Below, piece by piece: positions 1 to 9,195 of a stretch of 64,000 nt of DNA; position 1 is the stretch's first letter; the number at the start of each line of letters is the position of its first letter. The notes below the pieces were generated by a model that was not told the DNA's origin, did not search any database, and saw only the letters and a program-made list of their open reading frames with translations. The position numbers and the translations under genes were made by a program. The stretch is from JBLMXQ01 sp050257855 (GTDB lineage Bacteria > Acidobacteriota > Vicinamibacteria > Vicinamibacterales > CAVVIG01), in assembly GCA_050257855.1 (NCBI GenBank), contig JBLMXQ010000094.1:1-64000 (forward strand), given 5' to 3'.

Positions 1-297
1 ATCCGAGTGGAGATGGGTGAGAAAGGCGATCCGGAGGTTCTTCGGCTCGAGCGCCGCGATCCCGCGGTTCCGCGCCGCGGCGGCGCGCCGGACGATGCCC
101 GTGCCCGCGTCGACGAGGTAGGCGGTCCCGTCCACCACGACGGCGGCGGCCGGCCCGGCCCGATCGGGATCCGGGAGCGGCGTCCCGGTCCCGAGCATGA
201 CGAGCCGCGCGCGGGGCGCGGGTTGCGCCTGGCCTGCCGCGGCCGGCTGCAGCAGCACGCCCGCCAGCGCCAGGACGACGAAGCCCCGCAGTGCCAT
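1..297 (-). CDS. MBL-fold metallohydrolase, exported (partial, runs off left edge)
   Basis: These are the first 99 residues of a metallo-beta-lactamase-fold hydrolase; the remainder lies outside the window. A Sec-type signal peptide (about residues 1-25) is followed by GTGTPLPDPDR, a VDGTAYLVDAGTG strand-loop and, at the cut edge, THLHSD, the beginning of the HxHxDH zinc-binding motif. This order is typical of the RNase Z/arylsulfatase-like branch, here in an exported form. The ATG lies 2 nt after the mdh stop on the same strand, so it probably shares the mdh transcript. The substrate cannot be inferred from this fragment. Confidence 0.8.
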   Translation of the reverse strand, partial: MALRGFVVLALAGVLLQPAAAGQAQPAPRARLVMLGTGTPLPDPDRAGPAAAVVVDGTAYLVDAGTGIVRRAAAARNRGIAALEPKNLRIAFLTHLHSD

Positions 298-299
298 CT

Positions 300-1238
300 C
301 TACACCTTGATCACGTTCACCAGTTCCTTGACGGCTGCCGCGGAATTCATGAGGGCCGCGCGCTCCTGCTCGCTCAGCTCGATCTCGATCACTTCCTCGA
401 GCCCCCGCGCCCCGAGCTTCACTGGCACGCCGAGATACTGGTCGCGCACGCCGTACTCCCCCTGCAGGTAGACCGAGCACGGCAGGATCTTCTTCTTGTC
501 CTTGAGGATCGCCTCCACCATCTCCGCCGCCGCCGCTCCCGGCGCATACCAGGCGCTCGTGCCGACCAGCTTCGTGATCTCGGCGCCGCCCTCCGCCGTC
601 CGCTTGCAGATCGCTTCGATCCGCTCGGGGTGCTTCTTGAAGTACGGGAACTCCGGCATCGGGATGCCGGCGATGGTGGAATAGCGAGGCAGCGGCACCA
701 TCGTATCGCCGTGTCCACCGAGCACGAATGCGTGGACGTTCTCCACCGAGACACCCGTTTCCATGGCGATGAAGGTGCGCATGCGCGACGAATCGAGAAC
801 GCCCGCCATGCCGACCACACGCTCGCGCGGAAACCCGCTCAGCTTGAAGACCGCCTGGCACATCGCGTCGAGCGGGTTCGCGACCGGCACGATGATGCAG
901 TTCGGCGAGTACTTTGCGACCTGCTCCGTCACCGCCTTCATGATGTTGAAGTTGACGTTCAGCAGGTCGTCGCGGCTCATGCCCGGCTTCCGCGGCACGC
1001 CCGACGTGATGACGACGACATCCGAGTTGGCGCTGGCCGCGTAGTCCGCGCCGCCGATGACGCGGCTGTCCGACCCCGTGATCGGACACGACTCGTAGAT
1101 GTCGAGCGCGATGCCGGCCGCCTTCTGATCGGCGATGTCCACGATCACGACGTCGGCGAGCTCCTTCTCGGCCACCGAGCGCGCCACGGTCGCCCCGACG
1201 TTGCCCGCGCCTCCCACGACGGTCACTTTGCGATTCAT
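300..1238 (-). CDS. mdh: malate dehydrogenase (NAD-dependent)
   Basis: A 312-residue LDH/MDH-fold enzyme that interconverts malate and oxaloacetate in the TCA cycle. The NAD-binding loop GGAGNVG is at 9-15. The mobile substrate loop VPRKPGMSR carries Arg83 and Arg89. Arg rather than Gln at the first position is the classical malate-versus-lactate determinant, so malate is favoured. The catalytic His is in GGHGDTM (His176). It reads like the LDH-like (MDH-3) class found in many soil bacteria. The ATG is preceded by AGGGAG at good spacing. icd lies upstream on the same strand, across an 86-nt gap filled by a heptamer-type inverted repeat. Confidence 0.95.
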   Translation of the reverse strand: MNRKVTVVGGAGNVGATVARSVAEKELADVVIVDIADQKAAGIALDIYESCPITGSDSRVIGGADYAASANSDVVVITSGVPRKPGMSRDDLLNVNFNIMKAVTEQVAKYSPNCIIVPVANPLDAMCQAVFKLSGFPRERVVGMAGVLDSSRMRTFIAMETGVSVENVHAFVLGGHGDTMVPLPRYSTIAGIPMPEFPYFKKHPERIEAICKRTAEGGAEITKLVGTSAWYAPGAAAAEMVEAILKDKKKILPCSVYLQGEYGVRDQYLGVPVKLGARGLEEVIEIELSEQERAALMNSAAAVKELVNVIKV

Positions 1239-1261
1239 TCTTATGACTCCCTTCGATCGCC

Positions 1262-1317
1262 GTCGGCTATGAGCTGTCCGCTGCCGGCGGGCTGACAGCC
1301 GACAGCCGGCAGCCGAT
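1262..1317. repeat. heptamer-periodic inverted repeat between icd and mdh
   Basis: The gap holds a right arm of three consecutive 7-bp units (AGCCGAC, AGCCGGC, AGCCGAT; 1297-1317). A left arm of diverged reverse-complement units (GTCGGCT, ATGAGCT, GTCCGCT; 1262-1282) lies opposite, so the transcript could fold into a long imperfect hairpin. The unit is the same as in the larger array upstream of icd (2583-2748). It may act as an intercistronic or termination structure, but no U-tract follows. Confidence 0.75.
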
Positions 1318-1324
1318 GGCTGTT

Positions 1325-2560
<1,236 letters not shown>

Positions 2561-2582
2561 AGAGGAGATGATCCTGAAGCTC

Positions 2583-2748
2583 TCGGGTGTCGGCTTTCGG
2601 CTGTCGGCTCGCTGTCGGCGGTCGGTTGTCGTGCCGTCGGCTCGGGGTCGCTGTCGCTCGCTGGGCCGCCGGCGCGGCGTCGCTGTCGGCCGTCAGCTTC
2701 CGGCCGAGAGCCAAGCCGATAGCCGATAGCCGACAGCCGAGAGCTGTT
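2583..2748. repeat. large heptamer-periodic inverted repeat upstream of icd
   Basis: The left arm is a run of 7-bp units (TCGGGTG, TCGGCTT, TCGGCTG, TCGGCTC; 2583-2610) followed by more diverged CTGTCGG-like units. The right arm is AGCCGAT, AGCCGAT, AGCCGAC, AGCCGAG, AGCTGTT (2714-2748). The arms are reverse complements of each other. It occupies most of the icd leader and divides icd from the cytochrome gene on the other strand. The gene-free stretch 2561-2939 otherwise holds the two TGTGGAAAA boxes and a -10 box listed separately. Confidence 0.85.
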
Positions 2749-2794
2749 CTTTAGGTCAGGTCCCCCGAACGATGACGCTGTTTCTCACAGCTTC

Positions 2795-2815
2795 TGTGGA
2801 AAACTCTGTGGAAAA
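2795..2815 (+). promoter_or_regulatory. pair of DnaA-box-like 9-mers
   Basis: TGTGGAAAA occurs at 2795-2803 and again at 2807-2815, a 12-bp tandem period. Each differs by one base from the DnaA box TGTGGATAA. Such closely spaced pairs are seen at DnaA-regulated promoters and origins. No AT-rich unwinding element or origin gene (dnaA, dnaN, parAB) is nearby, so an origin is not claimed. Confidence 0.35.
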
Positions 2816-2925
2816 AGACCGATGTTTACGTCGTTGTGATGGCGCAACCGGAGTGTTTTAGCGTTTTGCACCACGGCAGGGCAGCCACACGGCGCGCACA
2901 TCGATCGCCAGCAAAATCATCGGAT

Positions 2926-2931
2926 TATACT
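2926..2931 (+). promoter_or_regulatory. -10 box (TATACT) for the cytochrome c gene
   Basis: TATACT lies 8 nt before an ATG at 2940 and 23 nt before the ATG at 2955. No convincing -35 is visible. If transcription starts near 2938, the 2940 ATG would be leaderless and the 2955 ATG would have a very short leader holding its ribosome site. Confidence 0.5.
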
Positions 2932-2954
2932 TTAGCCAAATGGAGAGTGGATCG

Positions 2955-3386
2955 ATGCGCAATTCCGCCGCCGTGGTCGTCCTCGCATTCGCGCTGTTCG
3001 TCGCTGCGCCTGCCGTCTCCCTCGCGTCACCCCAGCACGGCGCCGGCGTTCACCGGCATCCGGATGCCGCGCGGCTGAAGAACCCGGTGTCCGCCGACGC
3101 CGCGTCGATCGAGGCAGGCAAGAAGACCTACGTCGCGCGGTGCGCTCACTGCCACGGCGCGACGGGCGTGGGTGACGGCGAGGACGGGCTGGGTATGGAT
3201 CCGCCGCCGGCCAACCTGACCGACGCCACGTGGAAGCACGGTCCGAGCGACGGCGAAATCTTCACGGTCATCCGCAGCGGCGTGAAGGGCACCGGCATGA
3301 AAGGCTTCGGGTCGAAGCTCACCACCGACGAAATCTGGAACCTGGTCAACTACCTCCGATCGATCGGGCCACATCCGCAACAGTAA
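2955..3386 (+). CDS. monohaem cytochrome c, exported
   Basis: A 143-residue class I c-type cytochrome. A cleavable signal peptide (MRNSAAVVVLAFALFVAAP and onward, about 1-25) is followed by one CxxCH haem site, CAHCHG. Near the C-terminus comes KGTGMKGFGSKLTTDEIW, where a methionine is the probable sixth ligand, and then an NLVNYLRS helix. This looks like the cytochrome_C/CcoP-like family of small periplasmic electron carriers. I chose the ATG at 2955 because GGAGAG lies 7 nt upstream and the Arg after Met gives a normal signal peptide. The in-frame ATG at 2940, 8 nt after the -10 box, is the alternative. The redox partner is unknown. Confidence 0.88.
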   Translation: MRNSAAVVVLAFALFVAAPAVSLASPQHGAGVHRHPDAARLKNPVSADAASIEAGKKTYVARCAHCHGATGVGDGEDGLGMDPPPANLTDATWKHGPSDGEIFTVIRSGVKGTGMKGFGSKLTTDEIWNLVNYLRSIGPHPQQ

Positions 3387-3388
3387 AG

Positions 3389-3655
3389 ATGCCCGCGCCT
3401 GCGGCCATGCGGCGGCGAGGACGTGCGGCTCCGAGCCGACGCATCGGCGTCAGTGCGCGGCGGGCCGGGGCCCCCAACGCGGCAGTGGGGTGGCGGAGGT
3501 GGGGCCCCGCCGCCAGTGAGGAAATGCCCGCGCCTGCGGCCATGCGGCGGCGAGGACATGCGGCTCCGAGCCGACGCATCGGCGTCAGTGTGCGGCGGGC
3601 CGGGGCCCCCAACGCGGCAGCCGCGTTGGGGTGGCGGAGGTGGGGCCCCGCCGCC
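3389..3655. repeat. tandem duplication of a ~130-bp element before serA
   Basis: Copy 1 (3389-3514) and copy 2 (3524-3655) are nearly identical and head to tail. They differ by a few substitutions and by an extra CCGCGTT stretch in copy 2. Both end in GGTGGGGCCCCGCCGCC, a self-complementary GC block, and copy 2 stops 2 nt before the serA ATG. Open frames through it (Arg/Gly/Pro-rich) are not believable proteins. The serA leader is therefore made of this repeat. Confidence 0.88.
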
Positions 3656-3657
3656 AT

Positions 3658-5262
3658 ATGAAGATCGTCGTCGCTGACGACCTCCCGGCGTCTGCGCTGG
3701 ATCTGCTCCGCGCCGAGCCTGGATGGATCGTCGACTTCCGGACCGGCCGCCCGCCGGCCGAACTGGCTGCCGATCTCCACGACGCTGACGCGCTGCTCGT
3801 GCGCAGCGCGACGAAGGTGGACGCAGCCCTGCTCACCGCTGCGCCGCGCCTCCGAATCGTCGCGCGTGCCGGCACGGGAGTCGACAACGTGGACGTCGCG
3901 GCAGCCAGCGCCCGCGGCATCCTCGTCGTCAACGCCCCGGGTGCGAACAGCATCAGCGTCGCCGAGCACACGTGGGCCCTGCTGCTGGCGCTGGCCCGGG
4001 CGGTGCCGGCCGCGGATCGGGCGATGAAGGACGGCCGGTGGGAGAAGCGCCGGTTCCTGGGAACCGAGCTGCGAGGCAAGACGCTCGGAATCGTCGGCCT
4101 CGGCCGGATTGGCCGCGAGGTCGCCGAGCGGGCGCGCGCCTTCGGCGTCCGCGTCATCGCGCACGATCCGTTCATCGCCGCCGAGATCGCGGCCGCGCGG
4201 GGCATCGCGCTGCTTCCGCTGGACGAGGTCTGCGCCGCCGCCGACCTGATTACGCTGCATCTGCCCGCGACGCCCGACACCCGGCATCTGTTCGATGACG
4301 CGCGCTTCGCGCAGTGCAAGCCGGGCGTGCGGATCGTGAACACCGCGCGCGGCGAGCTGATCGACGAGGCGGCGCTCGTTCGCGCCATCGACGCGGGCAT
4401 CGTCGCCGGCGCCGGGCTCGACGTGTTCGAGTCCGAGCCGCCGCGCGACCGGGTGCTGGTCGACCGTCCGCAGGTGGTGGCGACGCCGCACATCGCCGCG
4501 TCCACCGAGGAAGCCCAGGAACTGGTCGGAGTCGAAACGGCCGGAGCCGTCCGCGATTTCCTGCGCGATGGGCTGGTGAGAAACGCCGTCAATTTCCCCG
4601 GGATCGCCGCCGAGGACATGCAGCGGCTCCAGCCGTGGATCCGGCTCGCCGATCGACTCGGCGCGCTGCTGTCGCAGCTCGGCGCCGCGCGCGCGCACAC
4701 GCTGGCCGTGCGCTGCTACGGCGCGCTGGCGGACAGCCACGGCGTCGGCGTGCTCGCCGCGGCGGCGGCCGGCGGCGTCCTTCGTCCCATCCTCTCGGGC
4801 GGCGTCTCGATCGTCAACGCGCGCGCGGTCGCAGCCGAGCGCGGCCTCGACGTGGTGGAGTCGCGAAGCTCGCGGCCGCGCGACTTCGCAAGCCTGATCT
4901 CGCTCCGCCTGGACACGGACTCGGGAGAGCGGTGGGTGGAAGGGACCGTGTTCGAGCCGAACAGTCCGCGGCTCGTGTCGATCGGCGGCGTCGAGGTGGA
5001 GGCGCCGCTCGCCGGCACGCTCCTCGTGATCGCCAACGACGATCAGCCGGGAGTGATCGGCGAGGTCGGCACGATTCTCGGCCGTCATCGGGTCAACATC
5101 GCGACTTTTGCGCTCGGCCGCGGCGCGACCGGCGCGATCGGCGTCGTCAACCTTGACGAAGACGCCAGCCGCGCGGGATCGATCGATGCCGCCGTCGCCG
5201 AGATCCGGCGCATTCCTGCCGTCCGCGACGCACACGTCGTGCGGCTGGAGAATCACCCGTAG
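3658..5262 (+). CDS. serA: D-3-phosphoglycerate dehydrogenase (long form with ACT domain)
   Basis: A 534-residue enzyme catalysing the first committed step of serine synthesis. The substrate domain is followed by the Rossmann domain with GLGRIG (147-152). The catalytic triad of 2-hydroxyacid dehydrogenases is visible as Arg231 (NTARGELID), Glu260 (FESEPP) and His278 (ATPHIAAST). An intervening domain (about 320-455) and a C-terminal ACT domain (LLVIANDDQPGVIGEVG) follow, matching type I PGDH, which is often serine-inhibited. The ATG at 3658 fits the family N-terminus (MKIVVADDL). An ATG 27 nt upstream would add residues read from the repeat. The stop is 1 nt from the convergent lipid kinase. 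Confidence 0.95.
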   Translation: MKIVVADDLPASALDLLRAEPGWIVDFRTGRPPAELAADLHDADALLVRSATKVDAALLTAAPRLRIVARAGTGVDNVDVAAASARGILVVNAPGANSISVAEHTWALLLALARAVPAADRAMKDGRWEKRRFLGTELRGKTLGIVGLGRIGREVAERARAFGVRVIAHDPFIAAEIAAARGIALLPLDEVCAAADLITLHLPATPDTRHLFDDARFAQCKPGVRIVNTARGELIDEAALVRAIDAGIVAGAGLDVFESEPPRDRVLVDRPQVVATPHIAASTEEAQELVGVETAGAVRDFLRDGLVRNAVNFPGIAAEDMQRLQPWIRLADRLGALLSQLGAARAHTLAVRCYGALADSHGVGVLAAAAAGGVLRPILSGGVSIVNARAVAAERGLDVVESRSSRPRDFASLISLRLDTDSGERWVEGTVFEPNSPRLVSIGGVEVEAPLAGTLLVIANDDQPGVIGEVGTILGRHRVNIATFALGRGATGAIGVVNLDEDASRAGSIDAAVAEIRRIPAVRDAHVVRLENHP

Positions 5263-5263
5263 A

Positions 5264-6145
5264 CTACACGGCAATCTGCAACGCGCCCGGATGCACACGG
5301 ACCTGCAGCCGGGTGCCGCCGCGCACCGGCTCGCCGTCCACGTGGAAGACCATCGGCTTCTCGCACTCGATGGTCGCCTGCCGGATCCGCCGGAGCGCGA
5401 AGCCCGGCGCGCGCGTCAACGTGCGATTGAAGAGGCGCGGGATCTGGGCGATCGTCGCCGTGCGCGAGCGCTCTTCGAACGTGGCCAGGTCCAGCCACCC
5501 GTCGTCGACGACGGCGCCGGGCGCCACGCAGACGCCGTTGCCGAACTGGGGAGAGTTGGCGACGGTGACGAACACGGCCCGGATCGACGTCTCGCCCTCC
5601 GGCGTCGTGATCGTGTAGCGGCCGGGTCGGTACCGGATGAGGGTGCGAACCGTGATGGCGGCGTACCTCGCGAATCCGCGGCGACGGTTCGACGCGGCGT
5701 TGAAGGCGTCCGCCACGCAGGCATCGAGGCCCACGCCCGCGACGTTTACGAAGAGCCGATCGCCCATCTCGCCGACGTCCATCGGCCGGCGCCCGGCCGC
5801 GAGCGCAGCCGCCAGCGCACGCGCCGGACGGCGGTCGAGTTTCAGCTCGCGCGCGAGGCCGTTGCCCGAGCCGGCCGGCACGATCCCCAGCGGCACGTCC
5901 TCGAAGGCGAGTGCCGACGCCACCTCGTTGATCGTGCCGTCGCCGCCCCACGCGACGATGATCCGGGAGCGGCGCCGGACGGCCCTTCGGGCGAGATCCC
6001 GCGCGTGACCTGCACGCTCGGTGACGAAGACCTCGGCGGGCTCACCGTGCGCCGCCGCGACGGCCGCGGCCATCTCGGCGCGCTGACGTCCGACCCCCGC
6101 ATTTCCACCACCAGAGACGGGATTGATGATGATGGTGACCGCCAC
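5264..6145 (-). CDS. diacylglycerol/lipid kinase (DAGK catalytic family)
   Basis: A 293-residue soluble kinase of the DAGK_cat/YegS family. INPVSGGG is at 7-14, the nucleotide site GGDGT at 67-71 and the PAGSGNGLARELKL motif at about 90-103. The second beta-sandwich domain with FHVDGEPVRGG closes the protein. Members phosphorylate diacylglycerol, undecaprenol or sphingoid lipids with ATP; the specific lipid cannot be read from sequence. The start is GTG. It follows the 6164-6670 gene by 18 nt on the same strand. The Arg-rich look in places reflects base composition. Confidence 0.9.
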   Translation of the reverse strand: MAVTIIINPVSGGGNAGVGRQRAEMAAAVAAAHGEPAEVFVTERAGHARDLARRAVRRRSRIIVAWGGDGTINEVASALAFEDVPLGIVPAGSGNGLARELKLDRRPARALAAALAAGRRPMDVGEMGDRLFVNVAGVGLDACVADAFNAASNRRRGFARYAAITVRTLIRYRPGRYTITTPEGETSIRAVFVTVANSPQFGNGVCVAPGAVVDDGWLDLATFEERSRTATIAQIPRLFNRTLTRAPGFALRRIRQATIECEKPMVFHVDGEPVRGGTRLQVRVHPGALQIAV

Positions 6146-6163
6146 GACGCTGGCCGGCCGGCC

Positions 6164-6670
6164 CTACCTGAGCGCGAGACGCACCGTCGTTCCGCCGTCG
6201 GCGTCGAGCAGTTCCACCACATCGGCGCCGATCCGGACGACTTTGAAGCGCGGCGTCACCGCGTCGCCTTCCTTGGCCAGAAACAACTGTCCCAGGCCGG
6301 CGATGATCGCGGTCCGCACCGGGCCGTCAGGACCGGGATCCTCCGCGATGCCATCGAGCGTGAAATCGGGCGCGGGCGGTGTGGCAACGTCGACCGGCGG
6401 AGCGGAGTGGACGGAAGAAGCCGCGCGAGCGGTGCGCGGGCGCTCGAACTCGAAGAGGTTGCGGCCCGGCTGGCGCGGTGCGGCCTGCGGATGGAGACGC
6501 GCGTGGAGACGCGCGACATCGGCTGCGAGCTGCTGGCTGCGTGTGTCGGGCGGCGCGGCGGGCGGCGCCTGGCGCAACGGCTGGTGCGAATCGGACGTGG
6601 CCGCCGCCGAAATCCAGGCAGCGAGCGCGGCGCTCCCGACAACGAGCAGCACGGTCCGCTTCGGGCTCAT
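6164..6670 (-). CDS. membrane-anchored GspC/PilP-like periplasmic protein
   Basis: A 168-residue protein with one N-terminal membrane segment (about 5-24, TVLLVVGSAALAAWISAA), a Pro/Gln-rich linker and then RNLFEFERPR. The C-terminal beta domain reads FTLDGIAEDPGPDG ... AIIAGLGQLFLAKEGD. That layout, with the RNLF/DPF-type motif before a small beta domain, matches the homology region of GspC and PilP, proteins that bind secretins. No other secretion gene is adjacent; the nearest secretins are pilQ (21820) and the 44031 gene. I chose the ATG at 6670; an ATG at 6694 is also possible. The assignment rests on architecture only. Confidence 0.6.
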   Translation of the reverse strand: MSPKRTVLLVVGSAALAAWISAAATSDSHQPLRQAPPAAPPDTRSQQLAADVARLHARLHPQAAPRQPGRNLFEFERPRTARAASSVHSAPPVDVATPPAPDFTLDGIAEDPGPDGPVRTAIIAGLGQLFLAKEGDAVTPRFKVVRIGADVVELLDADGGTTVRLALR

Positions 6671-6713
6671 CGATCTCAGCGGCGATCGTAGCATGTGCCT
6701 TGCTCGAGTGTGC

Positions 6714-6719
6714 TATTAT
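6714..6719 (+). promoter_or_regulatory. extended -10 box (TGC-TATTAT) of kdsB
   Basis: TATTAT is preceded by TGC, the extended -10 signature, and ends 5 nt before the GTG at 6725. A start site 6-7 nt downstream would fall on or next to that GTG, so the kdsB mRNA is probably leaderless. Confidence 0.6.
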
Positions 6720-6724
6720 TCGTC

Positions 6725-7507
6725 GTGCACCCTGGATCGACTGGCCCTGCGGTCGATACGCCCTTACCGCTGCAGATCGTCGCCGTCATCCCCGCCCGAT
6801 TCGCCTCCACCAGACTCCCCGGCAAGCCGCTCGCGGACATCGACGGCCGAACGATGATCGAGCATGTCTACCGCCGCGCGTCCGCGGCCGCCAGCGTGCG
6901 CCGCGTCATCGTCGCGACCGACGACCTGCGAATCGTCGAGACCGTGCGGCGCTTCGGCGGCGAGGCGCGCCTGACGCGCGGCGATCACGTGAGCGGCACG
7001 GATCGACTCGCCGAGGTCGCCTCGGGGCTCGACTGCGACGTCGTCGTCAACGTGCAGGGCGACGAGCCGCTCATCGATCCGCGCTCGATCGACCGGCTGG
7101 TGGCGCCGTTCGCGTCGGAGCCGTCGCTGTCGATGGCCACGCTGTACCGACGCATCGACAATCCCGGTGATCTGGCGGACCCGAACGTCGTCAAGGTGGT
7201 GCTCGACCGTGCGGGATACGCGCTGTACTTCTCCCGGGCGCCCATTCCCCACATGCGCGATCCCCGCGGGGGCTGGCCGCCCCTGTACAAGCATATCGGT
7301 CTGTACGCCTACCGCCGCAACGCCCTGCTCGTTCTGGCGTCGCTCGAGCCGACGCCGCTCGAACGCGCCGAGGCGCTCGAACAGCTCCGAGCGCTCGAGC
7401 ACGGGATCCGGATCAAGGCGGTGGAGACGCCGCACGACTCGATCAGCGTCGACACGCCCGAGGACCTCGAAACCGTACGCCGGCTGATTGCCGCACCCAC
7501 GTCATGA
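6725..7507 (+). CDS. kdsB: 3-deoxy-manno-octulosonate cytidylyltransferase (CMP-Kdo synthetase)
   Basis: A 260-residue nucleotidyltransferase that activates Kdo with CTP for transfer to lipid A. The diagnostic N-terminal signature IPARFASTRLPGKPL sits at 22-36. VNVQGDEPLI and the RAPIPHMRD loop also match the family, and the C-terminus ends in the usual SVDTPEDLETVRRL. No ATG sits close to the conserved part. GTG at 6725 is preferred because a strong extended -10 box ends 5 nt before it, whereas the ATG at 6695 lies upstream of that promoter. It heads the Kdo/LPS operon. Confidence 0.93.
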   Translation: MHPGSTGPAVDTPLPLQIVAVIPARFASTRLPGKPLADIDGRTMIEHVYRRASAAASVRRVIVATDDLRIVETVRRFGGEARLTRGDHVSGTDRLAEVASGLDCDVVVNVQGDEPLIDPRSIDRLVAPFASEPSLSMATLYRRIDNPGDLADPNVVKVVLDRAGYALYFSRAPIPHMRDPRGGWPPLYKHIGLYAYRRNALLVLASLEPTPLERAEALEQLRALEHGIRIKAVETPHDSISVDTPEDLETVRRLIAAPTS

Positions 7508-7523
7508 ACCCCGGACGAAGCCT

Positions 7524-9182
7524 ATGACCAACACCCAGGGACGGACCACCAAGTACATCTTCGTGACCGGCGGCGTCGTTTCGTCGCTCGGCAAGGGCCT
7601 GGCGGCTGCCTCGATCGGCGCGCTGCTCGAAGGGCACGGGTATCGGGTCACGCTGCAGAAGTTCGATCCGTACATCAACGTGGACCCGGGCACGATGAGC
7701 CCGTACCAGCACGGCGAGGTCTACGTCACCGACGACGGGGCGGAAACGGATCTGGACCTCGGCCACTACGAGCGCTTCACGAACACGACGACGACGCGGC
7801 ACTCGAACTGGACGACCGGCAAGATCTACCTGAGCGTCATCCAGAAGGAGCGCCGCGGCGATTATCTCGGACGCACCGTGCAGGTCATCCCGCACATCAC
7901 GAACGAGATCAAGGATGCGATTCGCTCGGGCGCGAACGACGCGGACATCGTCCTCGTCGAGATCGGCGGCACCGTCGGCGACATCGAGAGCCTGCCGTTC
8001 CTCGAGGCGATCCGGCAGTTCCGCCAGGATGTCGGCCGCGACAACTCGATCTACGTTCATCTGACCCTCGTGCCGTTCATCGGCGCCGCCGGCGAGCTCA
8101 AGACCAAGCCGACGCAGCACAGCGTGCGCGACCTGCGGTCGATCGGCATTCAGCCGGACATCCTGCTCTGCCGCACCGACCGGTTCCTGCCCCCGGACAT
8201 CAAGCGGAAGATCGCCCTGTTCTGCGACGTCGACGAGGAAGCCGTGATCACGGCCAAGGACGTCTCCTCGATCTACGAAGTTCCGCTCGTGCTCGGGGCC
8301 GAAGGGCTCGATCGGATCGTCCTGAAATACCTGCACCTGCCGCAGACCGAACGGCGCATGCAGCCGTGGGAGGAGCTCGTCGAGCGCATCAAGAATCCGG
8401 TCGACGAGATCACGATCCACGTCGTCGGCAAGTACGTGGGGTACGAGGACTCCTACAAGAGTCTGAACGAGGCGCTGTACCACGGCGGGTTCCCGCACCG
8501 CCTCAAGGTCAACATCAAGTGGATCGAGGCCGAGGCGCTCGAGGAGCCGAACGCCGAGTCGCTGCTCGACGACGCCGACGGCATCCTCGTGCCCGGCGGA
8601 TTCGGCGACCGGGGCACGCGCGGCATGATGAAGGCGGCGCAGGTCGCACGCGAGCGCCAGATTCCCTACTTCGGCATCTGCTACGGCTTCCAGTGGGCGA
8701 CGGTCGAGTTCGCACGGAACGTGGCGGGGCTCGCCGACGCCGACTCCACCGAGTGCGCGCCCGACACCCCGACCAAGGTGATCTACAAGCTCCGGGATCT
8801 GCTGGGCATCGACGACCTGGGCGGCACCATGCGGCTGGGAAGCTACGCCTGCGAGCTCGCGCCGGGATCGCTCGCGCAGCAGGTCTACGGCACGAACCTG
8901 GTGCACGAGCGCCATCGCCACCGGTACGAGTTCAACTGCCTGTACGAGAAGGCGCTCACCGACCGCGGGCTGCGCATCTCGGGCCGCTCGCCGGACGGCA
9001 AGTTCGTCGAGATCGCCGAACTCCCGGCGCATCCCTGGTACGTCGCCGTCCAGTTCCATCCGGAGTTCAAGTCGAAGCCGCTCCGGCCGCACCCGCTCTT
9101 CGCGGCGTTCGTGGCCGCCAGCTACGCGCACAAGACCGCGCACGGCGCCGGCCAGACGGCTGCCGCCGAATCGGTGGCCTGA
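7524..9182 (+). CDS. pyrG: CTP synthase
   Basis: A 552-residue two-domain enzyme that aminates UTP to CTP with glutamine. The N-terminal synthetase domain starts with KYIFVTGGVVSSLGKG and keeps SPYQHGEVYVTDDGAETDLD. The C-terminal glutaminase domain has the catalytic Cys386 in FGICYGFQ and a downstream His/Glu pair in VQFHPEFKSKP. The nucleophile elbow is GICYGFQ rather than the common GICLGMQ. The ATG at 7524 is the only start that matches family N-termini. Its position between kdsB and kdsA makes sense because KdsB consumes CTP. Confidence 0.96.
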   Translation: MTNTQGRTTKYIFVTGGVVSSLGKGLAAASIGALLEGHGYRVTLQKFDPYINVDPGTMSPYQHGEVYVTDDGAETDLDLGHYERFTNTTTTRHSNWTTGKIYLSVIQKERRGDYLGRTVQVIPHITNEIKDAIRSGANDADIVLVEIGGTVGDIESLPFLEAIRQFRQDVGRDNSIYVHLTLVPFIGAAGELKTKPTQHSVRDLRSIGIQPDILLCRTDRFLPPDIKRKIALFCDVDEEAVITAKDVSSIYEVPLVLGAEGLDRIVLKYLHLPQTERRMQPWEELVERIKNPVDEITIHVVGKYVGYEDSYKSLNEALYHGGFPHRLKVNIKWIEAEALEEPNAESLLDDADGILVPGGFGDRGTRGMMKAAQVARERQIPYFGICYGFQWATVEFARNVAGLADADSTECAPDTPTKVIYKLRDLLGIDDLGGTMRLGSYACELAPGSLAQQVYGTNLVHERHRHRYEFNCLYEKALTDRGLRISGRSPDGKFVEIAELPAHPWYVAVQFHPEFKSKPLRPHPLFAAFVAASYAHKTAHGAGQTAAAESVA

Positions 9183-9188
9183 TACAAT
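9183..9188 (+). promoter_or_regulatory. -10 box (TACAAT) of kdsA
   Basis: TACAAT overlaps the last bases after the pyrG stop and ends 7 nt before the GTG start of kdsA. This is the spacing expected for a leaderless transcript inside the operon. No clear -35 is seen. Confidence 0.55.
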
Positions 9189-9195
9189 TGCGCCC

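Noticed and set aside
3423..3677. Gly/Pro-rich open frames through the serA leader repeat
   Set aside because: They are translations of the tandem GC-rich repeat and have no independent start signal.
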